The notes below the pieces were generated by a model, which ran no database searches, was not told the DNA's origin, and saw only the letters and a list, made by a program, of their open reading frames with translations. The translations under genes were made by a program, and so were the position numbers. Of a stretch of DNA of 64,000 nucleotides, positions 1 to 9,555 are shown piece by piece (within the stretch, counting starts at the first letter, position 1; every line of letters starts with the position of its first letter). Origin of the DNA: Verrucomicrobiia bacterium (GTDB lineage: Bacteria; Verrucomicrobiota; Verrucomicrobiia; JABWAM01); the NCBI GenBank assembly GCA_028687435.1, contig JAQUAF010000006.1:1-64000 (forward strand), read 5' to 3'.

Positions 1-105
1 GACGATCTGGTCATGGAGGTCGCCTGCGGGTTGCATAACTTTAGAATGGATGCCAGACATGCTCATGCCTGAGTAAGTGAAAAGTGAAACTTCATGCTCA
101 AATTC

Positions 106-684
106 CTATTCCAAATAAACTCTATTCATGTAAAATTTGACTGTTCGGTCGTGGCAATCATAGGTAACGGCTGCAAAAATCCATGTTTTGGCCGTCAAAA
201 CAGATTCTGTGCGCAACTCAAAACCGGAAGCTTTCATATTTTCACCCGGCTTGTCGGTGGTATTCAATCCTAAAATCAATTTCCCATTTTCCTGATAAAA
301 GGTGTAGCCAGAACCCCACGACCCTCTTCCTTTGCTGACAAAACTCTGGCCACCTTGCAGGCTCTCCAGATAAATCCAGGCTTCAATGGTTATGGCATCA
401 CGAACATTCAAATAGGGCCGGTGTGGAATTTCAATGCGACTGACGGCGCCATCGAATTCCGGGGCAACCCCGTTTTTTCCTTTGCACCAAACGACGCTCC
501 TCAACCGGCCATGGTTGTTGCATTGATCATAGACAATATTTCCGCTTCCTTCATCCAACGGCCAACACCCAATGATCCCCTGCTTGCCCAGCGCCCCCTG
601 CTCCAACGCCGACGCTTTGCCTGCGGCTGGAGAAAAAAGCCCCCATATGAGGATAAATATCAAAGACAACATAAGCTTTCGCAC
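106..684 (-). CDS. Secreted LamG-fold protein, cut by an in-frame stop
   Basis: The 192-residue product starts with a typical signal peptide (about residues 1-23, hydrophobic core LSLIFILIWGLF). A concanavalin-like LamG fold then begins near residue 38 (GCWPLDEGSG) and runs through AITIEAWIYL, GYTFYQENGKL and WIFAAVTYD to KFYMN, where further strands are normally expected. A TAG at 106-108 stops translation there. The same frame stays open for 35 more codons to the window edge, so the gene may be a nonsense mutant of a longer protein, but 35 open codons can occur by chance. LamG domains bind or decorate polysaccharides in extracellular proteins, which fits the adjacent glycosidase operon. It lies 117 bases after the 4Fe-4S gene on the same strand and is probably its last or separately transcribed member. 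Confidence 0.7.
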   Translation of the reverse strand: MRKLMLSLIFILIWGLFSPAAGKASALEQGALGKQGIIGCWPLDEGSGNIVYDQCNNHGRLRSVVWCKGKNGVAPEFDGAVSRIEIPHRPYLNVRDAITIEAWIYLESLQGGQSFVSKGRGSWGSGYTFYQENGKLILGLNTTDKPGENMKASGFELRTESVLTAKTWIFAAVTYDCHDRTVKFYMNRVYLE

Positions 685-801
685 TATTTATTGAGAATTC
701 ATTGAATAAGGGACACACGTCGGGAGACACTTCCTGTGGGGCAATCTTGCGATTCACGTCTTTTGCAAATGGCACATAGGCAAAGGCGGCATTTTCAACC
801 A

Positions 802-1911
802 TCAATCGACAAAACGGCTATCGGAATTCTCCTGCGCCATCGATGGCCAAGTGATGGCCGCCCGGTCTTGACCGCTCTTTTTCGTCCGATCCTTTTGTCC
901 GCAATTTTCTTGGGCGTTGTATTGTGAATATTCGCTCCACTCCTCCATCTTGCCCTTGGCCAGGTAATTTTGTTTCACATCCTCGGTCAATGCGGGAGCC
1001 TGCGTTTGATCGACGCGCCAGGGCTTGGGCTTGGGAAAACGATTTTTGAAACGACAGGTCAACACACCTTTCTCATCCAGATGAGCCATGCAAGCCCGAA
1101 TGCATCCGCAAGCTCCCTCCACCGATCTTCCATACCCGTACACCCTGGGGTAATCAACCAGGAAGGGATTCACTTCGTTCTTTTCGCCTCCTTGAATTCC
1201 ACGCTCACACGCCAGAGGATCGAGTTCAGCCCATTCCAATTCGCGTCCTGCGATTTTCACACGCACCATTTTGGTCGGACTCAATGCTTTGCCCGGACAA
1301 CGGGCAACACAAAGTTTGCAACGGTCGCATATTTTTCCCTCAAACAACGGATCGGGTTCAAGAGGCATATCGGTCAACAGCAAATTGAACCGCTGACGCG
1401 GACCGTACTCAGGCGTCAGGAATAAATTGCTATAGCCAATTTCACCCAGCCCTGCGCAAAATGCGGCGATCCTCTGATGAACTAAAACATCGGGGTATGG
1501 CCTGCCCTCCGCCACCGGCACACTCCAATGCTTGCGAAATTTCCCATTGACGGGATTAACCGCTTCGCCGCCGTTAAGATTGGGCATCGGCACTGCCACA
1601 AATCCGCAGTCTTCGATAAAACGGCTCAACTTCCAAAGCACCATCGGCCCATAAACCTGATTGAGCGCAGCATACCCCATGGAAGAATAAAGGCCGAAGT
1701 GAGTGCCTTCCTCTATGGGACGAAAAACTCCCCGGGGGATGCGATATCCAAGCACCAACATGGTTTTGGCTTCCGGAAAAATATAACGCGGATCCATCTG
1801 CTTGGGCGCCCCCTCAAAACGATCCATCGGCGCGATGCCCGCCAGATCCGCGCCAAACGATTTTGCCGCCTTCTTGATGTCGTGTGATGAATACATAGTT
1901 TGTTTCAGCAT
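802..1911 (-). CDS. QueG-like 4Fe-4S protein (epoxyqueuosine reductase superfamily, function unknown)
   Basis: This 369-residue protein carries a ferredoxin motif, C185-x2-C188-x2-C191-x3-C195-P, and a second cysteine group at C225, C258, C260 and C264. That matches the paired 4Fe-4S arrangement of the QueG/reductive dehalogenase-like superfamily. The GLGEIGYSN segment near 144-152 sits where QueG has its GWIGKN loop, but the sequence is divergent enough that tRNA queuosine synthesis should not be assumed. No signal peptide is visible, so it is probably cytoplasmic. Its ATG overlaps the stop of the DUF5696 gene by seven bases (ATGCTGA), implying translational coupling within the glycosidase operon. 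The C-terminal 70 residues are low-complexity and polar. Confidence 0.75.
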   Translation of the reverse strand: MLKQTMYSSHDIKKAAKSFGADLAGIAPMDRFEGAPKQMDPRYIFPEAKTMLVLGYRIPRGVFRPIEEGTHFGLYSSMGYAALNQVYGPMVLWKLSRFIEDCGFVAVPMPNLNGGEAVNPVNGKFRKHWSVPVAEGRPYPDVLVHQRIAAFCAGLGEIGYSNLFLTPEYGPRQRFNLLLTDMPLEPDPLFEGKICDRCKLCVARCPGKALSPTKMVRVKIAGRELEWAELDPLACERGIQGGEKNEVNPFLVDYPRVYGYGRSVEGACGCIRACMAHLDEKGVLTCRFKNRFPKPKPWRVDQTQAPALTEDVKQNYLAKGKMEEWSEYSQYNAQENCGQKDRTKKSGQDRAAITWPSMAQENSDSRFVD

Positions 1912-3950
1912 TTGATTAAACGATAGGTTCGCGGTTTGACGGCCAATCCTTTTCCATTGGTCCAGGATGACCGGCCATAGTTCACAATCACCCGGCTTCC
2001 GCCGCCATAGATTGTTTCATAAACATCAACGTCCAGCTGCCGATGATTCTCGATCCGTTCTTTCTGCAAATAGGCCAGTTGCGCAAAGTCATCATTCACC
2101 GGCTTAATCTGCGCAACACACTTTTTGATGTCTCTCCGGCAATCACACCGCAAATCGCGATGTTTGTTGAAAATCGCCGAAGGCGTCTTGACAAACTGCT
2201 TGTAAAAATAAAATGCCGGCATGCCGCCGAATTCGATATTTTTCAAGTAAGCGGATTCGCCGGGCAGACTGTTGATGGAATCGATCGTCACATTGTAGAG
2301 GAGATAACCATGGTAAACCAGAGGATACAGGGGAATAACCTCGTCAACATAGTCTTCTTTTTCCATGCCAACACCCTGGATATATAAAATGCGGTCCAAT
2401 TCCGGCGCGGCGAAATCCAAGGCTGCCTCCGATTGAACACCCCCAAATACGGCGCGTATAAAACGCAAAATATCCCGCCTCGCGTCGGCGTCGCCCTTCC
2501 TCGTCAAAGGATGGGCATCGTCGTAACATCGCTGCAAACCCACGCAGGACAAGACATCCGTGTAATGCAATCCGCAAAAACCGAGCCGGCGCATTTTGGG
2601 AACATCCCTTTTTGCAAATTTTTCAAAAGCGCATTTTGGGCATATATGGTAGGATTTTCCGCCGCCCCAAACGTCTCCTTTCATGGGATAGCCATCGGCG
2701 GATTTCCGCAGATATCCCTCGCGCCAGTCTTTTGAAATACGGTACGCGTCGAAATAACAATCGTGCGCCGCAACCTTGAAACCCAGCGCCCGGCCATGCT
2801 CGATAAGTTTGCGCAATCCTTTCTTGCCGCCGAGACGATCCTCCACGGGAAAAATCTGAGGATATCTTCCATCATGCCCCCGACAATTCCAGCCCACCAG
2901 GCAGAATTCCACACAGGCAAATCCTTGCCGGTGAAATTCATCCATGATCTCCCGAACCTTTTTAAATGAACAAAGCACTTGCATGGCCGGCTCCGTGGCA
3001 GGCGTTTGTTCCGGAACGGGACTTGGAACAGGTTTGACGCCCAAACGCATCCTCACGCAAATCGATCTGCACGAATAATCAACGGCAGGCGAATGCAATG
3101 CCTTCTTTCTAAGCGGAAAAATTTTTCGATTCGCTTCATTATAGGTTCGGTACCGCTTTGCCATGCCAACATAGCTTGCCTCCATGCCGGACAAAAAATG
3201 GTATTCGACACAAATATCGCCAACCCCCCGGCGATCTCCCAAAAACGCCCGAAATGTGAATGACGGGTGAATGGAGTATGTTTTTTCCGGACCCCACGCG
3301 GTTTGCAGCAGCAAACTCGCATCGAATTGTCCCCGGGTGATGTTCCCCAGAATCGCTTGGCCGGACTTTACTATGCCCATAATGGGCATGACACACTGAC
3401 AAAAACCATCGTACACGCCAATCCGATGTTTTGCGGATATTTTGTCCTTATACCTGCAGATGACGCCGGTTTGTTGAGGGACGACGATGTATCCCTCGCT
3501 TCCCTCCTCTGCCCCGCCAAACTGCGGAAGCAAGTCAAACGCACGAATGACCGTGCGGCCATTGTCAACAATGCCGGCGGACGGCACAAAAACCGTCAAG
3601 ACATCTCCCTTCACGGTTAAATGTAATTCCATCGAGAGTTCCAACAAACGATGCATGCAAACGACGCGCAATTCGTTGTTTTTGCGCTCGGGAGCGATTG
3701 ACCAGCCAGCCGCCGTTGAAAGCGGCGTCAATATTTCGGAATGCAACGTCCGGCTCCAACATTGCAGTGTTCCCCATGCCGCGCCCCGCCACACAGTGGG
3801 ATTTCCCTTTAACGCCATTTCAATAAGACCCTCGACCGAATCAAGACGAACGCGCAATCGGTCGTTGGCGATCGTCAAACGCCGCATACTGCCCTTGCCT
3901 GATCGTGATGGAATATTTTTTCCCGCTTTGGAGGCATCTTTTTGCATCAT
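1905..3950 (-). CDS. DUF5696-like putative glycoside hydrolase
   Basis: From the ATG at 3950 the product has 681 residues. The first about 290 residues look like a beta-sandwich. The next about 330 read as a TIM-barrel, with strand-like pieces such as FACVEFCLVGWN, GFKVAAHDCYFD, GLHYTDVLS and FGGVQSEAALDF. The overall pattern matches DUF5696 proteins, which accompany glycan-degrading enzymes; that family assignment is from memory. Acidic residues at barrel strand ends could be catalytic, but I cannot name a substrate. An in-frame start at 3998 would run 31 bases into the upstream gene, so I prefer 3950, which lies 17 bases past the upstream stop. No obvious signal peptide follows it. It is co-transcribed with the GH89 gene upstream and the Fe-S gene downstream. 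Confidence 0.65.
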   Translation of the reverse strand: MMQKDASKAGKNIPSRSGKGSMRRLTIANDRLRVRLDSVEGLIEMALKGNPTVWRGAAWGTLQCWSRTLHSEILTPLSTAAGWSIAPERKNNELRVVCMHRLLELSMELHLTVKGDVLTVFVPSAGIVDNGRTVIRAFDLLPQFGGAEEGSEGYIVVPQQTGVICRYKDKISAKHRIGVYDGFCQCVMPIMGIVKSGQAILGNITRGQFDASLLLQTAWGPEKTYSIHPSFTFRAFLGDRRGVGDICVEYHFLSGMEASYVGMAKRYRTYNEANRKIFPLRKKALHSPAVDYSCRSICVRMRLGVKPVPSPVPEQTPATEPAMQVLCSFKKVREIMDEFHRQGFACVEFCLVGWNCRGHDGRYPQIFPVEDRLGGKKGLRKLIEHGRALGFKVAAHDCYFDAYRISKDWREGYLRKSADGYPMKGDVWGGGKSYHICPKCAFEKFAKRDVPKMRRLGFCGLHYTDVLSCVGLQRCYDDAHPLTRKGDADARRDILRFIRAVFGGVQSEAALDFAAPELDRILYIQGVGMEKEDYVDEVIPLYPLVYHGYLLYNVTIDSINSLPGESAYLKNIEFGGMPAFYFYKQFVKTPSAIFNKHRDLRCDCRRDIKKCVAQIKPVNDDFAQLAYLQKERIENHRQLDVDVYETIYGGGSRVIVNYGRSSWTNGKGLAVKPRTYRLIKC

Positions 3951-3967
3951 AAAGATTCGTTCGCTTT

Positions 3968-6760
3968 CTATTTGCAACCGGCCTTGATAAAATCCCACTG
4001 GGTTGTTTCGCCGGCCACTTCAATCTCCAGCTTTTCGAGCGAGACAGGATGAGAAAGGATGCCCAGTATTTTCAATAGGTTCAACGTCACAACCGTCCAC
4101 TGATTGTATAAAACCGGCTCGCCTTGATAAATACGGCTTCGCCATTTGCAGCCGGACGCGTCACGCCACGTCGCCCATAATGTGAATGCAACGCTTCCCT
4201 CAGGCGATTCGCCCAACTGGCGGAAACGGAAACACAACCAGGGATGCTGCCGCATCGAAACCTTCAGCGCCGTGCCATAAACCACATGCCCTTTTTTGCT
4301 GGGAAAAAGGGTCGCCACGTTGTCATCCAATACAAACCGGCCGCCCTCATAATGGGTGACGCACCACCGGTCAAGATCCTGAAACCGGTCGTTCCAGGCA
4401 ACTGTTTTCCACAAAGGCTCGCGATTGTCCATGATCTCATCAACCGGAATGACTTTCCAATTTTCGACCATCCCGGGCGTTTGATTCACACCGGCAAACA
4501 CACGAGCAATGGTTTTCACTGCATCCCCATCGCGCCCCGCCTCCATTTCACCCAGCGGTTGATCTCGCCATTTTTTCTCAATCTGGCGATAACTCTCCAA
4601 CAACCGTTTTTCGTTCACAGGGGTTTTGTTTGCCAGAGAATCATCAAGCATTTTCAAATAAGCCTCGATTCGCGGCCGGTAATAATACTTGACCAGTTCG
4701 TAAACATCCTTGCTTGGATAATCAACAAGCCATTCTTTGGAAACAAAAGTCAGCATGGGATCCTTGGCGTCAGATTCCGCCCGCCGGCGTTGTTCATCCG
4801 TCCCTTGCGCCGCATTTTCAAGCATGCAATGGAGTTGATAGGGCGGATAGGTTGAAAGAACCGTCTCAACCCCATCCATTAAATGCCTTAAAAATTCCAT
4901 TTCAGCCCCGGCAGATTCCCGATCTTTCTTTTGGAAGGCCGCCTGGAGATCCCTGATGTGCAAATTAAACAATGTGGCGAGATACTGACGCATCATATCA
5001 ACCATATCTTTTTCATAGCACGCATTTCCCCGTTGCGCCTCTGCCTGGCTCAGCGCCTTTTCAAGCGCCTGTCGCAGCCAGGCAGCCTGCGCGGGGGCAA
5101 AAGCGAGCTGGCGGGACAACCCGGTAATATAACGTCCGACAAAACCCGATTGGGAAATGCGATGCTGATACATGGCCTCCATTCCCGGCATGGGGCCGTA
5201 CACCGCATTTTTTAAGCACTCGAAAACATTGCGCATGACAACAAATGATCCGGGGCCATAACGTTTGGCGATATAATCCCGAAGATAACAATCGAAATCC
5301 ACCCTTGAAGGATTCCAACTCAACCGGGCGAGAAGATCAAAATAAACCGTGTTGCAGTGAATTATTTCAGGACACATGTAAATGCCGGCACAATTTTTCG
5401 CCTTGGGATCGACAGTCACTTCTTTGATGTCGGCGATCAGCTGCGGCAGATTGCCCGCCAGATAATCATCGCCTCCGTAAAGGTGAATAAACGACAACAG
5501 CCAATCACGGCCCGCATAGTAATCAAATCTCTTGTAATGACAGTCCCTCGGTCTCGAAGGCGAACGTGAATCGCAGACAAACGCCAGGTCTTTCGGCACA
5601 TGAGCGAGAAACTGCATCACATCATCCTTGGTCCAGCCGGAAGAGATAAAAGGCCAAGTCCAAAAGGTCCATTTGGCAGCGGGCGCCGCTTGACGCAAAA
5701 TGTGCGCCGAGGAATCGGCCATGCCTATCCGGGCCTCGCGAATTTCTTCCGGAGTTGCGCCGAGAATTCGCTGTTCGCCATAGGGCGACCAAAAGAAAAT
5801 ACTGTTTTGCCCGCACTTGCGGATGCTTTCTCGCACAATGTCCATGCCCCGTTGGACATATAAAGGGTCTCTGGGATGCAAAACATGATAGGGCGGATCG
5901 GAACACCAGCGCATTTGCACATAACGGTGTGAAGGATTTGTCTTCATGAATGACGCGGTCACCCGGTCGAAACGCTCACATTCACCCATCAGGACAAAAT
6001 CGAATCCGCGTTTTTTTGCTTCCCGGACGATTTCCTCCCTTGTCACCAAAATATTCCATCTTTCACCGGGCAGCATCAGCATATTTTGACGTTTTTTTGC
6101 CGCCCAATCCATTTCCTTTGTCCAATCCGCAAGATTCCAAAGGCGAGTCGAATAAGAAAAGATGCACTCCTGCAAATAAAAACGCTTGGAGAAATACGGG
6201 CGCTCACGGATATCAGCCGCTGCAATTTCAAGGCTGGCTGTCTTTGGAACACGATCCCCCTCCCAAAAAAATCCGGCATTCAAATATCTCTCGAGAAAAT
6301 CATAAACTGCATACAATACGCAACGCGGCTCCAGTCCGCCAAGGACCATGCCATTTTTCCCTCCCATCCTGATTGTTTTTATAAGATAGCCATCGCGTCC
6401 CAGTTTTTCGGCGGAAATCACGGCTTGTTTCTCATCGAGAGCGCGTTTGATTTCCGAATGTGTCCCGGGTGTGCCCAAAAGAAAAAGATTGCCGGATTCC
6501 GGGCGTTGGCCGCCGCGTATTATCTCAAGCTTGACCGATGTGGCTGTTTCAACAAATTTCGCCAATTCTGTTGCGGCATGTTCCTCCACTGACGTTGCAT
6601 ACTCGCCAAGGCTGATGGCCGCCTTGGGTTTGCCCGCCTCAACCACGGCAAAAACCTCTCCTTGTTGATCACCACCAAACGCAATGTTCAAGGCAACGGC
6701 ATGCAAAACAAAACAATAAATGGTTTTGTGAATTTTATTTGAAAAGCATGATTTTTTCAT
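3968..6760 (-). CDS. GH89 alpha-N-acetylglucosaminidase (NAGLU-like), secreted
   Basis: The 930-residue protein begins with a signal peptide (about 1-29). It then follows the NAGLU order: an N-terminal alpha/beta domain (about 35-180), a TIM barrel (about 185-500) and a helical C-terminal domain ending near the YYYRPR motif. Alignment by eye to human NAGLU pairs RDPLYVQRG with EDPIF, SPYGEQR with TFNEMQ, and MCPEIIHCN with MAPEGISQN. Both catalytic glutamates of the family are therefore present, as E329 and E465. A further about 150 residues form a predicted beta-rich tail that may bind carbohydrate. Family enzymes remove terminal alpha-linked N-acetylglucosamine from glycans such as heparan sulfate or mucin. 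It is the lead enzyme of the operon and is probably periplasmic or exported. Confidence 0.85.
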   Translation of the reverse strand: MKKSCFSNKIHKTIYCFVLHAVALNIAFGGDQQGEVFAVVEAGKPKAAISLGEYATSVEEHAATELAKFVETATSVKLEIIRGGQRPESGNLFLLGTPGTHSEIKRALDEKQAVISAEKLGRDGYLIKTIRMGGKNGMVLGGLEPRCVLYAVYDFLERYLNAGFFWEGDRVPKTASLEIAAADIRERPYFSKRFYLQECIFSYSTRLWNLADWTKEMDWAAKKRQNMLMLPGERWNILVTREEIVREAKKRGFDFVLMGECERFDRVTASFMKTNPSHRYVQMRWCSDPPYHVLHPRDPLYVQRGMDIVRESIRKCGQNSIFFWSPYGEQRILGATPEEIREARIGMADSSAHILRQAAPAAKWTFWTWPFISSGWTKDDVMQFLAHVPKDLAFVCDSRSPSRPRDCHYKRFDYYAGRDWLLSFIHLYGGDDYLAGNLPQLIADIKEVTVDPKAKNCAGIYMCPEIIHCNTVYFDLLARLSWNPSRVDFDCYLRDYIAKRYGPGSFVVMRNVFECLKNAVYGPMPGMEAMYQHRISQSGFVGRYITGLSRQLAFAPAQAAWLRQALEKALSQAEAQRGNACYEKDMVDMMRQYLATLFNLHIRDLQAAFQKKDRESAGAEMEFLRHLMDGVETVLSTYPPYQLHCMLENAAQGTDEQRRRAESDAKDPMLTFVSKEWLVDYPSKDVYELVKYYYRPRIEAYLKMLDDSLANKTPVNEKRLLESYRQIEKKWRDQPLGEMEAGRDGDAVKTIARVFAGVNQTPGMVENWKVIPVDEIMDNREPLWKTVAWNDRFQDLDRWCVTHYEGGRFVLDDNVATLFPSKKGHVVYGTALKVSMRQHPWLCFRFRQLGESPEGSVAFTLWATWRDASGCKWRSRIYQGEPVLYNQWTVVTLNLLKILGILSHPVSLEKLEIEVAGETTQWDFIKAGCK

Positions 6761-6811
6761 GGAATTGCAAGGATTTCATACAAACGCATTTTTATCAAAA
6801 GGCCGCACACC

Positions 6812-7573
6812 TTATGGGGACAGCTTGTCCCAGAAGACGTCGGTCATCTCCATGGGCACCTGTTTTTTTTCGATCCTGCCACAATGTCCGTCCGCATAGG
6901 AAACATTGGCGCCGCATTGATGGCGGAAAGTCCATGCATCAGAAGGACTGGAGGCAATCAAACTATAACGGTTCGCATCCATGAACAGACACGTTGCGGC
7001 TGGATTTTTCAGGGTTTCATATCGCCGGTAACCCTCATTGGATGCCACGTAATACGCGGATCCCAAACACTCGTTCATCCCATAGGACAATCCTTTGCGC
7101 ATGGGGAAAATTTTTTCCCAGACCGCTTGATCGGATGGACACTGTCCCGGGCCTTTTTTATCCAAACGAATCAATCCCACATAAGAAGCAACGGCATAAT
7201 CGGCATACCAAGGCATCCCCAATTCCGGCTCTCCGCCCGGGCGGTTGGCGTTGGCAAGTGGAAACCAGCCTTCATGCTCGTAAACGTAGCCGATTGCTGC
7301 CGCGCCAAGCTGGCGAAGGTTGTTGATACATTGAATGCTTCTGGCGAGTTCCCGGGCTTTGGACACACCCGCCAATAAAAATGAGCTCAGTATGAGAATA
7401 ATAGATATCATAACCAAAATTTCAATTAGCGTCATTCCACCTTTTGCAGCGCAAAACATCCGCCTTCCGGACAAACCCCTCAAAAAACATTTTTTCTTCC
7501 ACCGCAAATTTTCCTGCAAATTTCCCCCATCGGAACCATCGAACGGTTGCGGCTTGTCCATGGCGTCACTCAT
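6812..7573 (-). CDS. Prepilin-type N-terminal domain protein with H-X9-DG motif
   Basis: The 253-residue product contains a type IV prepilin/pseudopilin signal: GG at 45-46, then MTLIE with glutamate at mature position +5, then a hydrophobic helix (about 50-70). Cleavage would follow G46. Near the C-terminus [12 protein letters not shown] fits the H-X9-DG motif common in the DUF1559-type pseudopilin-like proteins abundant in PVC bacteria. The chosen ATG overlaps the regulator's stop by eight bases (ATGAGTGA), arguing for coupling. The resulting 46-residue leader is unusually long, and M39 is an alternative start. Its place between regulator and glycosidase suggests a role at the cell envelope in glycan capture or export, but that is inference. 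Confidence 0.75.
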   Translation of the reverse strand: MSDAMDKPQPFDGSDGGNLQENLRWKKKCFLRGLSGRRMFCAAKGGMTLIEILVMISIILILSSFLLAGVSKARELARSIQCINNLRQLGAAAIGYVYEHEGWFPLANANRPGGEPELGMPWYADYAVASYVGLIRLDKKGPGQCPSDQAVWEKIFPMRKGLSYGMNECLGSAYYVASNEGYRRYETLKNPAATCLFMDANRYSLIASSPSDAWTFRHQCGANVSYADGHCGRIEKKQVPMEMTDVFWDKLSP

Positions 7574-8762
7574 ATTTTTCCTTCAGGATTTTTGAATCAT
7601 GAACACAGCCATTCCATACTGGGCGCCGGCGCCCAAACGGATCGACAGACAACTTCCCGGAAATATAGACCGGCAGATCTGGACGGGGTTGAACGCCGGC
7701 CAGCCGTTCGCCAAAAATTCGCAATAAATTCACTGCAATGACTTGCGTTGAAAATTCATAGCGGACAAACGGCATGTCGCAACATAGGTCGATCCCCTCA
7801 TTGGCCATGGTGATCACCAGCAAATCCTCCGGAATCTTCATCTCCGCCCGCCTCAGGGCCAAAGCCACTCCGCGGGCGGCAATGTCATCGGAAATGATGA
7901 GCGCTTCGGGACGATCCCCCCCCCTCCGCCATTGCTCCAATAACTGAAGGGTGAGTTCATAACTGTTTTTCTCCATTTGCATCGCATGAACCCAGTCAAA
8001 GGGAATTTGCCTCACCTGCGGTTGCGGAATGTCCGCCGCCGAAGCCGCTTCTCGGATGCCCGGCAAATCAGCCGCTGTATCACGTTCACTCAAAGTCCTC
8101 AAATAAACGATCCGCTTAAGCCCTTGGGAAGCAATGAAACGCACCGATTGACGGCCAAAGTCGGCAAAATCAAGAACAACATCCACCGAAGTTTTTTTGA
8201 GACTTGTTTGATAGCGAACCACCGGCAACGAAAAATCCGGCCCCAGCCAATCCAGGTCAAACGCGGCGCCAGGAATCAGAATAACCCCCTTGAACGGATA
8301 ATTGCGCAGGTCGCCACAGAGATTCTCATAGGCAACCGAATGTTGGAAATCGGCTTGGGTTTTCAAAGCCGAAAGCCCGTCATAAATCCGATGGGTCCAA
8401 GGTCCCCGCTCCAAGGCCGGCATTTGCAATTCGAGAGCACGGATCATGGCGCGTTGGAAATGGGAGGTTTCGTCAACCAGTCTGGCTCCCACCAAAAGGG
8501 CCATCACCGATTTATTGACCCCGCGGCGGACACACGTTCCGCGCCCCGGAAGCCGCTGAATCAGACCCTCCTGAACCAGGGGTTTCATGGCTCTTTGAAT
8601 GGACATCTGATCCACATGCCATTGCCGCACCAAATCGGCGGTCGGGGGAAGACGATCCCCATCCTTCAGTTTCCCATTCAGAATTTGGTTGCGAAAGAAA
8701 CGCTCAATCTGCACATGAACAGGATCCGCGGTTTGCAAAACAAATTGGAAGTCACTTGGCAT
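7566..8762 (-). CDS. GntR-type transcriptional regulator with LacI-like sugar-sensing domain
   Basis: This 398-residue regulator has a GntR winged helix at about residues 15-80 ([12 protein letters not shown], then LPPTADLV, then [11 protein letters not shown]). A periplasmic-binding-protein-like effector domain follows (about 85-390), with phrases such as [19 protein letters not shown] and [11 protein letters not shown] typical of LacI/GalR sensors. The architecture resembles AraR-type sugar regulators. It is the first gene of the glycosidase operon and sits just below a consensus promoter overlapped by an inverted repeat, so it probably represses itself and the operon until a sugar released from the GH89 substrate binds. 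The ligand is unknown. Confidence 0.85.
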   Translation of the reverse strand: MPSDFQFVLQTADPVHVQIERFFRNQILNGKLKDGDRLPPTADLVRQWHVDQMSIQRAMKPLVQEGLIQRLPGRGTCVRRGVNKSVMALLVGARLVDETSHFQRAMIRALELQMPALERGPWTHRIYDGLSALKTQADFQHSVAYENLCGDLRNYPFKGVILIPGAAFDLDWLGPDFSLPVVRYQTSLKKTSVDVVLDFADFGRQSVRFIASQGLKRIVYLRTLSERDTAADLPGIREAASAADIPQPQVRQIPFDWVHAMQMEKNSYELTLQLLEQWRRGGDRPEALIISDDIAARGVALALRRAEMKIPEDLLVITMANEGIDLCCDMPFVRYEFSTQVIAVNLLRIFGERLAGVQPRPDLPVYISGKLSVDPFGRRRPVWNGCVHDSKILKEKYE

Positions 8763-8765
8763 GAA

Positions 8766-8813
8766 ATTTGGCTTGTGTTGTTTTTATTATAAGCCAAATA
8801 ATAAAATTGTCAA
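8766..8813 (-). promoter_or_regulatory. Consensus sigma-70 promoter with overlapping operator
   Basis: On the minus strand TTGACA (8808-8813) and TATAAT (8786-8791) are separated by 16 bases, an exact match to both consensus hexamers. A 9-base perfect inverted repeat, ATTTGGCTT at 8766-8774 and AAGCCAAAT at 8791-8799, brackets and touches the -10 box. Transcription would start near 8779, about 17 bases before the regulator's ATG. An operator here would allow the GntR-type regulator to shut off its own operon. Confidence 0.8.
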
Positions 8814-9160
8814 GGGGCGCATCAGCGATTTCGGAACGTGCCTGTTTTCGCCATCTTTCGGGCCAAGCTTTGCGCGGGAGGCACGGGATGAAAACCTCGT
8901 CGTCGTCGGTCCAGGCTGCGGCCGTGGCAAGCTCTACGATACCGGGCGACCGGCGGTGATGCCGCACCTAGAGGCCCAGCCCATCATTTGCGGTCAGTGT
9001 TTAGATCTGGAAAAACTGCGTTGCGCGACCTGCTGAATTCTACTCCTCTTTCCGATCTTGGAAAGAGACTTGGTCGCCACTACAGCCATTTTTGCCCAAA
9101 AATCATCCCCTCTTCAGGAGCATGAAGTGAAAAGCCAAAAGCTGAGATTAAGAATACATG
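8814..9160. other. Spacer without a recognisable gene
   Basis: No supported gene lies in this 347-base stretch. A GC-rich segment (about 8815-8960) is open in more than one frame, but the translations look like low-complexity shadows. It may be part of a dispersed repeat, which I could not match to another copy in the window. Confidence 0.4.
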
Positions 9161-9303
9161 GATTAGCCACGGACATCCCCCGACCCTGTCATTCGACTTC
9201 GCTCATGGCGTGCCTCCTCCCTCCTGCCCTTGCATTGCATTGGGAAGGAGGGCGGGGGGCACCAGGGTCTGAGGGATGTCCGTGGGGACTCCGTGGCTAA
9301 AAA
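9161..9303. repeat. Fold-back repeat, copy 1
   Basis: The ends are inverted copies of each other: GATTAGCCACGG...ACATCCC at the left and GGGATGTCCGTGG...GGCTAA at the right (9264-9300). The left arm has lost an 11-base stretch that the right arm keeps. The inside carries CCTCCTCCCTCCTGCCC opposed by GGAAGGAGGGC. A second copy lies at 35516-35787. Confidence 0.75.
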
Positions 9304-9390
9304 GTTTTTGGTCAACTCTCAATTGCATTACGATGAAAAAATTATTTCTGAAAAATTATGGGATGGCTGTGATATTTTTCCGAAAAAACA

Positions 9391-9552
9391 CTATTTCCGC
9401 GAACTGCCCAGGCGATCAATCTGCTGTTTTTCAACAGCGCGCAATTGGCCGCGATACTGAGCCAGAAGCAGGCTGGTGGAAATCATGGCGGCCAGCAGGC
9501 CCAACACAACAAAAAGCGTCAATCCCTTGCGGAAAAAATGCGGGTGTTTCAT
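9391..9552 (-). CDS. Small single-pass membrane protein (53 aa)
   Basis: An ATG at 9552 opens a 53-codon frame that is too short for most gene callers. The product has a basic N-terminus (MKHPHFFRKG), one hydrophobic helix (about 11-31, LTLFVVLGLLAAMIS) and a charged, possibly coiled-coil tail (YRGQLRAVEKQQIDRLG). It starts three bases after the stop of the frame-shifted upstream relic, as in an operon. The shape resembles small type II secretion or pilus accessory proteins, which would suit the GspE-like relic next to it, but no family is recognised. It may equally be a remnant. Confidence 0.5.
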   Translation of the reverse strand: MKHPHFFRKGLTLFVVLGLLAAMISTSLLLAQYRGQLRAVEKQQIDRLGSSRK

Positions 9553-9555
9553 AGA

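Noticed and set aside
8761-9036. 91-residue plus-strand frame above the regulator promoter
   Set aside because: It would read through the promoter-operator region and shows no conserved pattern.
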